DNA of 6,043 nucleotides from the NCBI GenBank assembly GCA_001412335.1, contig LKUF01000060.1:1-6043 (forward strand), in the 5' to 3' direction. Positions 1 through 5,500 of this stretch are shown piece after piece. The position numbers were made by a program, and so were the translations under genes. Origin of the DNA: Methanolinea sp. SDB. GTDB lineage: Archaea > Halobacteriota > Methanomicrobia > Methanomicrobiales > Methanospirillaceae. Position 1 is the stretch's first letter. Every line of letters starts with the position of its first letter. The notes beneath the pieces were generated by a model. It did not search any database. It was not told the DNA's origin and was given only the letters and a program-made list of their open reading frames with translations.

Positions 1-698
1 TCCGAGAGGTAGGCAGTCTTTCCGCCGGAAGACAGGATATAGGCATGCACGCCTCCTGCATTGACCCTGAAGGGCCTCGGGGCCACGTACGGGTTTTCGA
101 GAGTCTCTGCATGGACAAGGAAGAATGCGCTGGAGGTGTTTCCGACCAGCATGCCTTCACCCTCATCCATCATCGTGCAGCTGTCAACGCATACACGGTC
201 ACCCATGCCGACAGGGCGTATGGCCGTGATGGTGAAGGGAGCAAGTACGACCTCGTGACCGGTCTTCTTCACAAGACGTGCCGTGTCACGTACACAGGCC
301 GGATCGCCGGTTCTCAGGAGTACTCCCCTCACGCCCTTCTCGAGCACGTGGAGCGCCACTTCGGCTTCTTTTGTGCTCTCAACGGCCGCGATGATATTCC
401 CTGACCTGGCAACGAGGTTTTCAAGCGGTATTATGCTCCAGTCTGTCGCATGGACCACCACCAGGCGGCCCGATTCAGCGAGCCCTGCCGCTTCTTCCTC
501 GCTCTCCTTGTCAGATATGGTGATCTCGAATACGTCCCTCCCGGGCTCGAGATCACCCCCCGATGCGATGACCCTGATCCTCCCGAGAGCCCTGACAGGA
601 GCGGCCTCTTCAGAGACGATTGCATCGGCTCCGCTCTCGATGGCCGTCGTGACGATCTCCTTCATCCAGGGTCGGGCATCCACCCAGAATTCCTTCAT
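1..698 (-). CDS. aroB': 3-dehydroquinate synthase II (archaeal AroB'), C-terminus cut by window edge
   Basis: This enzyme performs the NAD-dependent oxidative deamination and cyclisation of 2-amino-3,7-dideoxy-D-threo-hept-6-ulosonate (ADH) to 3-dehydroquinate, the second step of the archaeal shikimate entry route. I translated 232 codons from the ATG at 698-696 without a stop. Family-specific blocks are DWSIIPLEN (residues 86-94), GDRVCVDSC (166-174), GEGMLVGNTS (180-189) and PYVAPRPFRVNAGGVHAY (203-220); these match my memory of MJ1249 of Methanocaldococcus. Family members usually run about 320-390 residues, so roughly the last third lies left of the window. The start overlaps the stop of the upstream ADH synthase as ATGA, so translational coupling is likely, and the pairing with ADH synthase supports the assignment. 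No frameshift or missing conserved block is seen in the visible part. Confidence 0.93.
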   Translation of the reverse strand, partial: MKEFWVDARPWMKEIVTTAIESGADAIVSEEAAPVRALGRIRVIASGGDLEPGRDVFEITISDKESEEEAAGLAESGRLVVVHATDWSIIPLENLVARSGNIIAAVESTKEAEVALHVLEKGVRGVLLRTGDPACVRDTARLVKKTGHEVVLAPFTITAIRPVGMGDRVCVDSCTMMDEGEGMLVGNTSSAFFLVHAETLENPYVAPRPFRVNAGGVHAYILSSGGKTAYLS

Positions 699-1480
699 CC
701 TGACCCCGCAAGCGCCCGTTCAGGGTCCATATCCTGGTGGACAACCCGGCAGAGTGCCTCGACAAATCCCTTCGGGTCGTCGCGCTGGAACGCGTTTCGC
801 CCCACGCAGACTCCTGCTCCACCCGCTCTTACCGAGTCCCTGATGGCTCGCAGCGTCTCGATATCCCCCGCTTTTTCCCCACCCGCGATGAAGACGGGGA
901 CCGAGCAGGCCTTTGCAATCTTTCCGAAGGTGACCGGGTCCCCGGTGTAGTTGGTCTTGATCAAATCCGCACCAAGCTCTTCTGCAACCCTGACGCAGTG
1001 GCCGACCGACTGGGGTGAGATTGGGTCGATCCCCTTGCCCCGCGGGTAGATCATCACAAGGAGGGGGATGCCCCACCGGTTGCAGTCCTTCACGACCTTT
1101 GCGCCCGACTCAAGCATCCTCGACTCGTTGGGGGCCCCGAGGTTGATATGGATGGATACCGCGTCAGCACCCAGGCGGACTGCCTCCTCCACAGTACAGA
1201 CAAGCACCTTGTCGTTTGGATCAGGGTTCAATGACGTACTCCCCGAGAGGTGGACGACGAGCCCGATGTCCTTTCCTCTCCTCCGGTGTCCGGACCTGAC
1301 GATCCCCTTGTGAAGCACGATCGCATTCGCGCCGCCTTCGCTCACCTCGGATATAATCCGGGTCATATCCTGCAGTCCCTCGATCTGTCCAAGTGTGAAC
1401 CCATGGTCCATGGGCACGACCACTGACCGGCCTGTATTCCGGTCCATTATCCGTTCCAGCCTGATCTCTTTTCCAATCAT
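695..1480 (-). CDS. aroA': 2-amino-3,7-dideoxy-D-threo-hept-6-ulosonate (ADH) synthase, paralogue 1
   Basis: A 261-residue class I (Schiff-base) aldolase-type TIM barrel. Family members condense L-aspartate semialdehyde with 6-deoxy-5-ketofructose 1-phosphate to give ADH, the first step of archaeal aromatic amino acid synthesis. The three residues known from MJ0400 can be placed: Asp25 in PMDHG, Tyr145 in YPRG, and Schiff-base Lys175 in IKTNYTGD. The HKGIVR loop (57-62) and GHR at 64-66 also match MJ0400 as I remember it. The start at 1480 is preceded by a good ribosome site, GGAGG, about 8 nt upstream and lying inside the last codons of paralogue 2. Its stop overlaps the aroB' start. Of the two tandem copies this one keeps the conserved HKG lysine and abuts aroB', so I favour it as the genuine ADH synthase. 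That choice is an inference; a fructose-bisphosphate-aldolase-like activity is the main alternative. Confidence 0.88.
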   Translation of the reverse strand: MIGKEIRLERIMDRNTGRSVVVPMDHGFTLGQIEGLQDMTRIISEVSEGGANAIVLHKGIVRSGHRRRGKDIGLVVHLSGSTSLNPDPNDKVLVCTVEEAVRLGADAVSIHINLGAPNESRMLESGAKVVKDCNRWGIPLLVMIYPRGKGIDPISPQSVGHCVRVAEELGADLIKTNYTGDPVTFGKIAKACSVPVFIAGGEKAGDIETLRAIRDSVRAGGAGVCVGRNAFQRDDPKGFVEALCRVVHQDMDPERALAGSG

Positions 1481-1483
1481 CTC

Positions 1484-2275
1484 CTATTCCTCCAAAAATT
1501 CGCAGGCCTCTTCGGCCGACTTTCCTTCATGCACAATCATTGCCGCGGCCCTGGTGAACCTGTCCGGTTTTCCATGCTGAAATGCATTTCTCCCGATCGA
1601 GATTCCTGCCGCACCGCCTTCCATCGCGCCCTCGATGAGGTCCATCGTGGCCCGATCGTCTGTCTTCGATCCCCCGGCGACGACCACCGGAACCGGGCAT
1701 CCACGTGTAACCTCCCGGAAACTGTCCGGATCGCCGGTGTATACCGTCTTTACGATATCTGCTCCAAGCTCCGCGGCGACCCGGGCTGCAAGCGCGACAT
1801 GGTCTGTCTGGTGTTCATTTGCGATCTTTCTGCCCCGGGGATACATCATGGCCAGGAGGGGCATCCCCCATTCCATGCATTCGATGGCAATGCGGCCGAG
1901 ATCGGAGAGCATCCGGGCTTCGGAATCCGCTCCGATGTTTACATGCATGGATACCGCGTCAGCACCCATCTTTAAGGCATTGGGCACCGAGTTGACCAGT
2001 ACCTTGTCGTTTGGATCCGGCCCGATTGCCGTGCTCGCCGAGAGGTGGAGGATGAGCCCCACGTCCCTGCCGCTCTGCCGGTGTCCGTACAGTGCAAGGC
2101 CTATATGGCCGAGCACCGCGTTCGCTCCTCCTTCCGCCACCATGTCCACCGCTCTCCCCATGTCTATCAGGCCCGGAATCGGGCCGTTTGTGACGCCATG
2201 GTCCATGGGGACGATCACGGTCTTCCTGGTGTTTCGATCCATGATCCGTTCAAGACGAATTTCCTTACCTCTCAT
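1484..2275 (-). CDS. ADH synthase / archaeal class I aldolase family, paralogue 2
   Basis: A 263-residue paralogue of the next gene downstream and first gene of the operon. The catalytic set is intact: Asp25 (PMDHG), Tyr145 (YPRG) and Schiff-base Lys176 (VKTVYTGD). It shares the VTNGPIPGLID and MPLLAMMYPRG stretches with MJ0400-type ADH synthases. It departs from them at the HKG loop, which reads GHIGLALYGHR (residues 56-66), so the conserved lysine at position 58 is isoleucine. That may change phosphate or substrate handling. It could be a second ADH synthase, an aldolase supplying the ketofructose precursor, or a regulatory partner; the sequence does not decide. Translation begins at the ATG at 2275-2273, with GGGAG about 8 nt upstream and AGGT directly before it. 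It ends in FLEE with a TAG three bases before the start of paralogue 1. Confidence 0.85.
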   Translation of the reverse strand: MRGKEIRLERIMDRNTRKTVIVPMDHGVTNGPIPGLIDMGRAVDMVAEGGANAVLGHIGLALYGHRQSGRDVGLILHLSASTAIGPDPNDKVLVNSVPNALKMGADAVSMHVNIGADSEARMLSDLGRIAIECMEWGMPLLAMMYPRGRKIANEHQTDHVALAARVAAELGADIVKTVYTGDPDSFREVTRGCPVPVVVAGGSKTDDRATMDLIEGAMEGGAAGISIGRNAFQHGKPDRFTRAAAMIVHEGKSAEEACEFLEE

Positions 2276-2340
2276 ACCTAAAACTCCCTTCCACGCCAGA
2301 TCAGGTCATGCTGAACCGGAATGGAAAAAGATCAATACTG

Positions 2341-2367
2341 ATACCAAAAATACCGGAAATACCTAAA
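2341..2367. repeat. Three tandem 9-nt repeats, ATACC plus AT-rich tail
   Basis: ATACC occurs at 2341-2345, 2350-2354 and 2359-2363, exactly nine bases apart. The following four bases are AAAA, GGAA and TAAA, giving a consensus of ATACCNNAA. The array lies 66-92 nt upstream of the first gene of the shikimate operon, read on the minus strand as GGTAT repeats. This is close to where its core promoter would sit, so an operator or activator array is possible. Confidence 0.6.
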
Positions 2368-2463
2368 AAAGCCGGTCGAATCTCTCTGTACAGGCCCCTG
2401 GCTCATGCAGGGACTCAAAGGATGCACAACAGTTCGTATGCACAGGCAAGTGGCATGGCTAGG

Positions 2464-2500
2464 GGTGATAAAAGCGTTCACCGGTGAAAAAACACTCACC
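2464..2500. promoter_or_regulatory. 12-bp palindrome with outer GGTGA/TCACC half-sites
   Basis: TTCACCGGTGAA at 2477-2488 is a perfect 12-bp palindrome. A further GGTGA lies at 2464-2468 and a further TCACC at 2496-2500, so four copies of the same pentamer are arranged nearly symmetrically about 2482. This is the layout of a dimeric regulator site. It sits about 30-75 nt from the TATA-like box at 2529-2539. The regulator is unknown. Confidence 0.4.
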
Positions 2501-2528
2501 TTGCATGGTTCAACTATTTGTGTAGGGT

Positions 2529-2539
2529 GTATATAAAAG
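2529..2539. promoter_or_regulatory. Strong TATA-like box, readable in both directions
   Basis: The plus strand reads GTATATAAAAG and the minus strand CTTTTATATAC, each a good archaeal box A. On the minus strand, initiation near 2508 would give a leader of about 230 nt for the shikimate operon. On the plus strand, initiation near 2560 has no obvious gene immediately downstream. Direction cannot be settled from sequence. Confidence 0.45.
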
Positions 2540-2750
2540 AATCCCCGTGATTCGCGGATTTCACGAGGAGTCTTTCCCCCTACGCCGGAAACCGGGTTTA
2601 TATGGAATCGCTGGCCTGCAGAACCGGTATCGAAGATCCAATACTGTTTGGCATGGGAAAAATAATCAGGATACTGGTTTAACATCCCTGTTTCGCATCA
2701 CCTGTTGGCGGGACGTTTATCACAGGAATCCCGTGTAATTCAGATCGAGA

Positions 2751-2936
2751 ATGAAAAGAGGTTTTCAGAATGTCTGGTATCCCGATTCAGAAATTTCCCC
2801 TCCATGGTTACGAAAAGCGCTGGAGAAGATAGTCCGGACCGGTGACGAGTCAGCGGCCCGGGTCAATGTTCCGGGTTGCCGGGTGGGGAAAGAAGGGGTC
2901 ATAATCAGGGTGGAAGATGAACAACAACGCGCATAA
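2751..2936 (+). CDS. Possible small protein of unknown function (61 residues)
   Basis: I do not recognise this protein. The reading frame runs from the ATG at 2751 to the TAA at 2934-2936. Its middle looks like an amphipathic helix (WLRKALEKIVRTGDES, about residues 19-34). Its end looks like beta strands and is charged (VNVPGCRVGKEGVIIRVEDEQQ, split as 38-47 and 48-59). Codons in the second half favour G or C in the third position, like the neighbouring genes, which argues mildly for coding. A TATA-like CGTTTATCAC at 2714-2723 would place initiation about 8-10 nt before the ATG; only a weak GAG ribosome-site match precedes it. No transmembrane segment or complete metal site is visible. It is the only plus-strand candidate between two minus-strand genes. 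It may be a real small gene, the remnant of a longer one, or chance. Confidence 0.4.
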   Translation: MKRGFQNVWYPDSEISPPWLRKALEKIVRTGDESAARVNVPGCRVGKEGVIIRVEDEQQRA

Positions 2937-3018
2937 ATTCCACGCCTCCTGCCTTCTTCTGGTTTTTGGGGATATGAAAACGAATTTGTATGGGGATTTT
3001 TCAGCGAGAAAGATCTGG

Positions 3019-3025
3019 AAAAAAA
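3019..3025 (-). terminator. Oligo-T terminator after MBF1
   Basis: Seven consecutive A on the plus strand give a T7 run on the minus strand, 15 nt past the MBF1 stop codon. U-rich tracts of this kind terminate archaeal RNA polymerase without needing a hairpin. Confidence 0.5.
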
Positions 3026-3039
3026 TTGGGGGACAAATA

Positions 3040-3528
3040 CTATTTCTGGACCTTCTTTATCGATATCACATCGCCCATCGTGGGCACCATCTTCGATTTC
3101 CGGCGGGTTTCTTCCTCCTCTTCGGTGGTGTCGATGAGACGGATACCAAGGGTCTTTTCGATCTTTATCCTCACATCGTCCTCGGGTATGAGGTCCTCCT
3201 TCTCGATCTTCTTTATGAGCAGTTCCTTCTCCTTCATCTCCATAGCAAGGTCCTTCTGGCTCCATCCCCGCTCCATCCGTGCGTCTCGTATCTTCTCGCC
3301 GTAGTTTTCGACGATCTCTCCTTCCATGAAGTCGAAGACATCCCGCCTCTTTCTTGCCGGTGCCCGTGCGGATGGTGCTGACACTGCCCTCCCTGGTGCG
3401 GCCTTTCGCGGTTTCTGGACTTCGGTTCCGTACTTTGCACACTGGGCGCATACCTCTAGTTCGGCCCCCTCGATCCTGACGGTCCGTGAAGGGCCATGGA
3501 TCGTGGAGCCACACAATTCACACTGCAT
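3040..3528 (-). CDS. mbf1: Archaeal multiprotein bridging factor 1 (MBF1), zinc ribbon plus Xre-type HTH
   Basis: A 162-residue protein with the archaeal MBF1 layout. The N-terminal zinc ribbon has cysteines C3, C6, C27 and C30 (CELC and CAQC). A basic Ala/Pro-rich linker spans about 38-62. A Cro/C1-type helix-turn-helix spans about 72-132, with YGEKIRDARMERGWSQKDLA at 76-95, the core of the MBF1 HTH. An acidic and then basic tail ends in VISIKKVQK. In archaea this protein is thought to act in ribosome-linked or transcriptional regulation; it is not a dedicated repressor with a known operator. I prefer the ATG at 3528-3526 because GAGGG lies about 5 nt upstream and MQCELCG is the typical family start. 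An in-frame TTG at 3540 would add four residues. It diverges from PAN 1 across a 55-nt spacer. Confidence 0.92.
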   Translation of the reverse strand: MQCELCGSTIHGPSRTVRIEGAELEVCAQCAKYGTEVQKPRKAAPGRAVSAPSARAPARKRRDVFDFMEGEIVENYGEKIRDARMERGWSQKDLAMEMKEKELLIKKIEKEDLIPEDDVRIKIEKTLGIRLIDTTEEEEETRRKSKMVPTMGDVISIKKVQK

Positions 3529-3543
3529 ATTCCCTCGCAAACA

Positions 3544-3553
3544 TCTTTATAAT
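3544..3553 (+). promoter_or_regulatory. Predicted TATA box of PAN 1
   Basis: CTTTATAATC is a box A match centred near 3548. Initiation about 25-27 nt downstream falls near 3574-3576, giving a leader of roughly 9 nt before the ATG at 3584, or a leaderless message if the TTG at 3575 is the start. The box lies inside the predicted MBF1 promoter on the other strand. Confidence 0.5.
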
Positions 3554-3561
3554 CATTTTTC

Positions 3562-3573
3562 CCTATATATTTA
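3562..3573 (-). promoter_or_regulatory. Predicted TATA box of MBF1
   Basis: On the minus strand this reads TTAAATATATAG, a strong box A centred near 3567. Initiation about 25 nt downstream falls near 3542, leaving a leader of about 14 nt that carries the GAGGG ribosome site before the ATG at 3528. Confidence 0.55.
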
Positions 3574-3583
3574 ATTGAGTAAG

Positions 3584-4822
3584 ATGGCAGAAAGCGCCCG
3601 GCAACCCCAGGAACCTCAAAATCCAGAGGAACTGTACAGGTATCTGCTCGATCGCGTGACAAATATGGAGACACGCAACCTCGAGCTCAGGGAGCAGCTG
3701 CGACAGATAGAATCCGATAAACGATATATTGAGACCCAGAAGATCCGGTACGAGCGCGAAGTCAGGAAACTGAAGAGCGAGATCGAACAGCTTCGAAGTC
3801 CCCCCCTTGTTATCGGAACCATCACCGATGTCGTCGAGGGAAACAGGGTGATTGTCAGGAGCAGCGCAGGCCCACGGTTCATGGTGCGGAGTTCCATGTG
3901 CATCGACCCGGAGAAGTTGAAACCCGGCGTCAGGTGTACCTTGAACCAGCAGTCGCTTGCAGTGATCGACATCCTCCCCGAGAGTTATGATGCGCAGATC
4001 TACGGGATGGAAGTCGTGGAGACACCCCAGGAGAGTTATGGTGATATCGGTGGCCTCGACCCCCAGATAACCGAGATCCGTGAAGCTGTCGAATTGCCGC
4101 TGAAAAGACCGGAACTCTTTGAGAAAATAGGCATCGAGCCCCCGAAAGGAGTCCTCCTCTTCGGGCCGCCAGGAACGGGAAAGACACTCCTCGCACGGGC
4201 GGTCGCCCACGAGACAAACGCCTATTTCTTACGGGTTGTCGGATCCGAACTGGTCCAGAAGTACATCGGTGAGGGGGCACGCCTGGTGAGGGAGCTCTTC
4301 GACCTTGCAAAGAAGAAGTCCCCCACTATCATCTTCATCGACGAGATCGATGCGGTCGGCGCATCGAGAACCGAGGCCACCACCTCGGGCGATCGCGAAG
4401 TCCAGAGAACACTGATGCAGCTGCTGGCAGGGATGGACGGGTTCGAGAGACGGGGTGACGTCAAGATCATCGGGGCGACGAACAGGATAGATATCCTGGA
4501 CCGGGCCCTCCTTCGCCCCGGCAGGTTCGATCGCATCATCGAGATCCCCCTCCCCGGCGTCGAGGGGCGGCTTGCCATCCTGAAGGTCCACACGAGGGGA
4601 ATGAACCTTGACGGGGACGTAGTCCTGGACGAGATCGCTCACCTCACCGAGGGCAAGAACGGGTCGGACTTAAAAGCGATCTGCATGGAGGCCGGCATGT
4701 TTGCAATCAGGGCAGAGCATGAGACAGTAACCCGCAAGGACTTCCTCTGCGCCATCGAAAAGATCGGGCTTGATTTCGACGGGCACAAATACCTGAGCAA
4801 TTACGGGGCAATGTTTGCCTGA
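3584..4822 (+). CDS. pan: Proteasome-activating nucleotidase PAN, paralogue 1 (variant C-terminus)
   Basis: The hexameric AAA+ unfoldase that feeds proteins into the archaeal 20S proteasome. Numbered from the ATG at 3584 it has 412 residues, close to the roughly 400-430 usual for PAN. An N-terminal coiled coil covers about 10-70 and ends at the SPPLVIGT proline region before the OB domain (about 75-130). The AAA+ domain shows Walker A GPPGTGKT (194-201), the aromatic pore loop KYIGEG (226-231), Walker B IIFIDEID (249-256), GDREVQRT, sensor GATNR and the arginine-finger stretch RPGRFDR. The family normally ends in HbYX, which docks into the 20S alpha ring; here the last residues are M-F-A, with Phe in place of Tyr. 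An in-frame TTG at 3575 would add three residues; neither start has a strong ribosome site, and a near-leaderless message is likely. A second PAN lies at the right edge. Confidence 0.94.
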   Translation: MAESARQPQEPQNPEELYRYLLDRVTNMETRNLELREQLRQIESDKRYIETQKIRYEREVRKLKSEIEQLRSPPLVIGTITDVVEGNRVIVRSSAGPRFMVRSSMCIDPEKLKPGVRCTLNQQSLAVIDILPESYDAQIYGMEVVETPQESYGDIGGLDPQITEIREAVELPLKRPELFEKIGIEPPKGVLLFGPPGTGKTLLARAVAHETNAYFLRVVGSELVQKYIGEGARLVRELFDLAKKKSPTIIFIDEIDAVGASRTEATTSGDREVQRTLMQLLAGMDGFERRGDVKIIGATNRIDILDRALLRPGRFDRIIEIPLPGVEGRLAILKVHTRGMNLDGDVVLDEIAHLTEGKNGSDLKAICMEAGMFAIRAEHETVTRKDFLCAIEKIGLDFDGHKYLSNYGAMFA

Positions 4823-4840
4823 AATCAGAAAAGAGATACC

Positions 4841-4853
4841 AAATCTTTTTTCC
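4841..4853 (+). terminator. Oligo-T terminator after PAN 1
   Basis: AAATC followed by six T (4846-4851) lies about 20 nt after the PAN 1 stop, in the 34-nt gap to the convergent DUF5804-like gene. It fits a U-tract archaeal terminator. No clear hairpin precedes it. Confidence 0.5.
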
Positions 4854-4856
4854 CGG

Positions 4857-5297
4857 CTATCCGGGTGAATCTTCATCTGCAGTGCACCAGACCTCGAGAC
4901 GGACCTCGCCTGGCCGGGCACCAAAAAATTCCTCTTTCTTTTCAGGCGGGACCTTTTCGACGCTCGCCAGCCGGTCTCCCTGAATCACGTAAACCCTGCG
5001 GAATTTCCATCCTTTCCCCGGGCTGACCGTGCGGTCATAGTATATCTCGCGTGCGAGATTGTGTGTGCAGTAGACCCCAGCAGAGATCTCGAAGAGGACG
5101 TCCCTCGTGTATCTCCTGACGTACCATCGGAGGTCTGATGCCAGCGAGAGGGCACTTCCAAGCGAGGCCATCGTCACCATGACGCCGCCATGCTTCTCAA
5201 CCGGCCGGTAGAAACGCAGGGCATCACGGCTGGTCTCCGACGAGAGGAGCTCCCGGTACAGTTCGACTCCCTCACGCGGGAGAAAAAGGACGTTCAT
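4857..5297 (-). CDS. Conserved small archaeal protein resembling DUF5804
   Basis: A 146-residue soluble protein of unknown function. The stretches YRELLSSETSRDAL (about 14-27) and SLGSALSLASDLRWYVRRY (about 45-63) resemble my memory of the haloarchaeal DUF5804 family, whose members carry a similar RETA-type motif followed by SLGSA...DL.WY. This is recall, not a search, and no biochemical role is known to me. The rest appears alpha/beta, with two cysteines (about 77 and 138) that form no recognisable metal site. No signal peptide or membrane span is seen. The ATG at 5297-5295 is preceded by CAGGATCCAGGA, and a TATA-like ATTATTTA lies about 36-44 nt upstream. It sits between two PAN paralogues, convergent with PAN 1 and co-directional with PAN 2, so a link to proteasome function is possible but rests on context alone. 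Confidence 0.7.
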   Translation of the reverse strand: MNVLFLPREGVELYRELLSSETSRDALRFYRPVEKHGGVMVTMASLGSALSLASDLRWYVRRYTRDVLFEISAGVYCTHNLAREIYYDRTVSPGKGWKFRRVYVIQGDRLASVEKVPPEKKEEFFGARPGEVRLEVWCTADEDSPG

Positions 5298-5398
5298 TCC
5301 TGGATCCTGTGATGATCTCTTATCTTTACGGGCTAAATAATCTCTTCACCAAAAAAAACAACATGCTTCCCTGCCGGGACACAGGCATGCAGAATGAA
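5285..5398 (-). promoter_or_regulatory. Promoter and start region of the DUF5804-like gene (intact copy A of a duplicated module)
   Basis: Three blocks recur in a second copy upstream. Block 1 (5285-5304) spans the start codon. Block 2 (5331-5343, GGCTAAATAATCT on the plus strand) is the TATA-like box ATTATTTA on the minus strand. Block 3 (5367-5398) is a 32-nt upstream element containing TGCC and GGCA arms and a GCATGC palindrome. TATA-to-start spacing predicts initiation near 5311 and a leader of about 14 nt. Confidence 0.55.
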
Positions 5399-5425
5399 GA
5401 TGTCAATGCCAGTTTTCCCGTCCCG

Positions 5426-5500
5426 AAAGGACGTTCTTTCCTGGAGGCCAGCAGGCTAAATAATCTGATTCCCTGCCGGGACACAGGCATGCAGAATGAA
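5426..5500 (-). repeat. Degenerate copy B of the DUF5804-like gene promoter/start module
   Basis: The same three blocks occur in the same order. Block 1 is at 5426-5445 (19 of 20 identical to copy A), block 2 at 5454-5466 (13 of 13), block 3 at 5469-5500 (32 of 32). The single block 1 mismatch falls in the start codon: minus-strand ATG at 5297-5295 corresponds to AAG at 5438-5436. Spacers are shorter than in copy A (8 versus 26 nt, and 2 versus 23 nt). It is best explained as a duplicated 5' region that has lost its start, or as a second promoter feeding the same gene. Confidence 0.75.

Larger units (their letters stand above)
2276..2750. other. 475-bp intergenic region with several promoter-like elements
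   Basis: I find no convincing gene here. It separates the minus-strand shikimate operon from a small plus-strand reading frame. It contains the operon leader with a 9-nt tandem repeat (2341-2367), a palindrome with flanking half-sites (2464-2500), a strong bidirectional TATA-like box (2529-2539), a second TTTATATG box (about 2598-2606), and a pair of GAATCCC-type inverted motifs (2539-2553 and 2726-2741). No tRNA-like fold or known riboswitch core was recognised. The 117-residue minus-strand reading frame across 2332-2685 looks random, being rich in aromatic residues that come from the repeat. Confidence 0.6.

Noticed and set aside
45..843. Long plus-strand reading frames opposite aroB' and paralogue 1
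   Set aside because: They lie antisense to genes with clear conserved motifs, and their translations show no family-like features; high GC content leaves such frames open.
2370..2400. tRNA T-arm-like GGTCGAATC
   Set aside because: No matching acceptor stem, anticodon arm or CCA-adjacent pairing could be found around it.
2332..2685. Minus-strand 117-residue reading frame in the intergenic region
   Set aside because: No ribosome site. Its aromatic-rich end (FFRYFRYFWYQY) is only the translation of the 9-nt repeats, and it runs through the promoter-like elements.
2765..3514. Minus-strand 249-residue reading frame
   Set aside because: It is a shifted frame of MBF1 with an Arg/Gly-rich, low-complexity translation; the MBF1 frame has the zinc ribbon and HTH.
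5309..5330. C/D-box sRNA suggested by GTGATGA
   Set aside because: No properly spaced D box (CTGA) or D'/C' pair follows, and the site lies in the leader of the DUF5804-like gene.
5367..5500. Minimal CRISPR array
   Set aside because: Only two copies of a 32-nt block, and further homologous blocks lie in the same order, so this is a segment duplication and not repeat-spacer structure. No cas gene is nearby.
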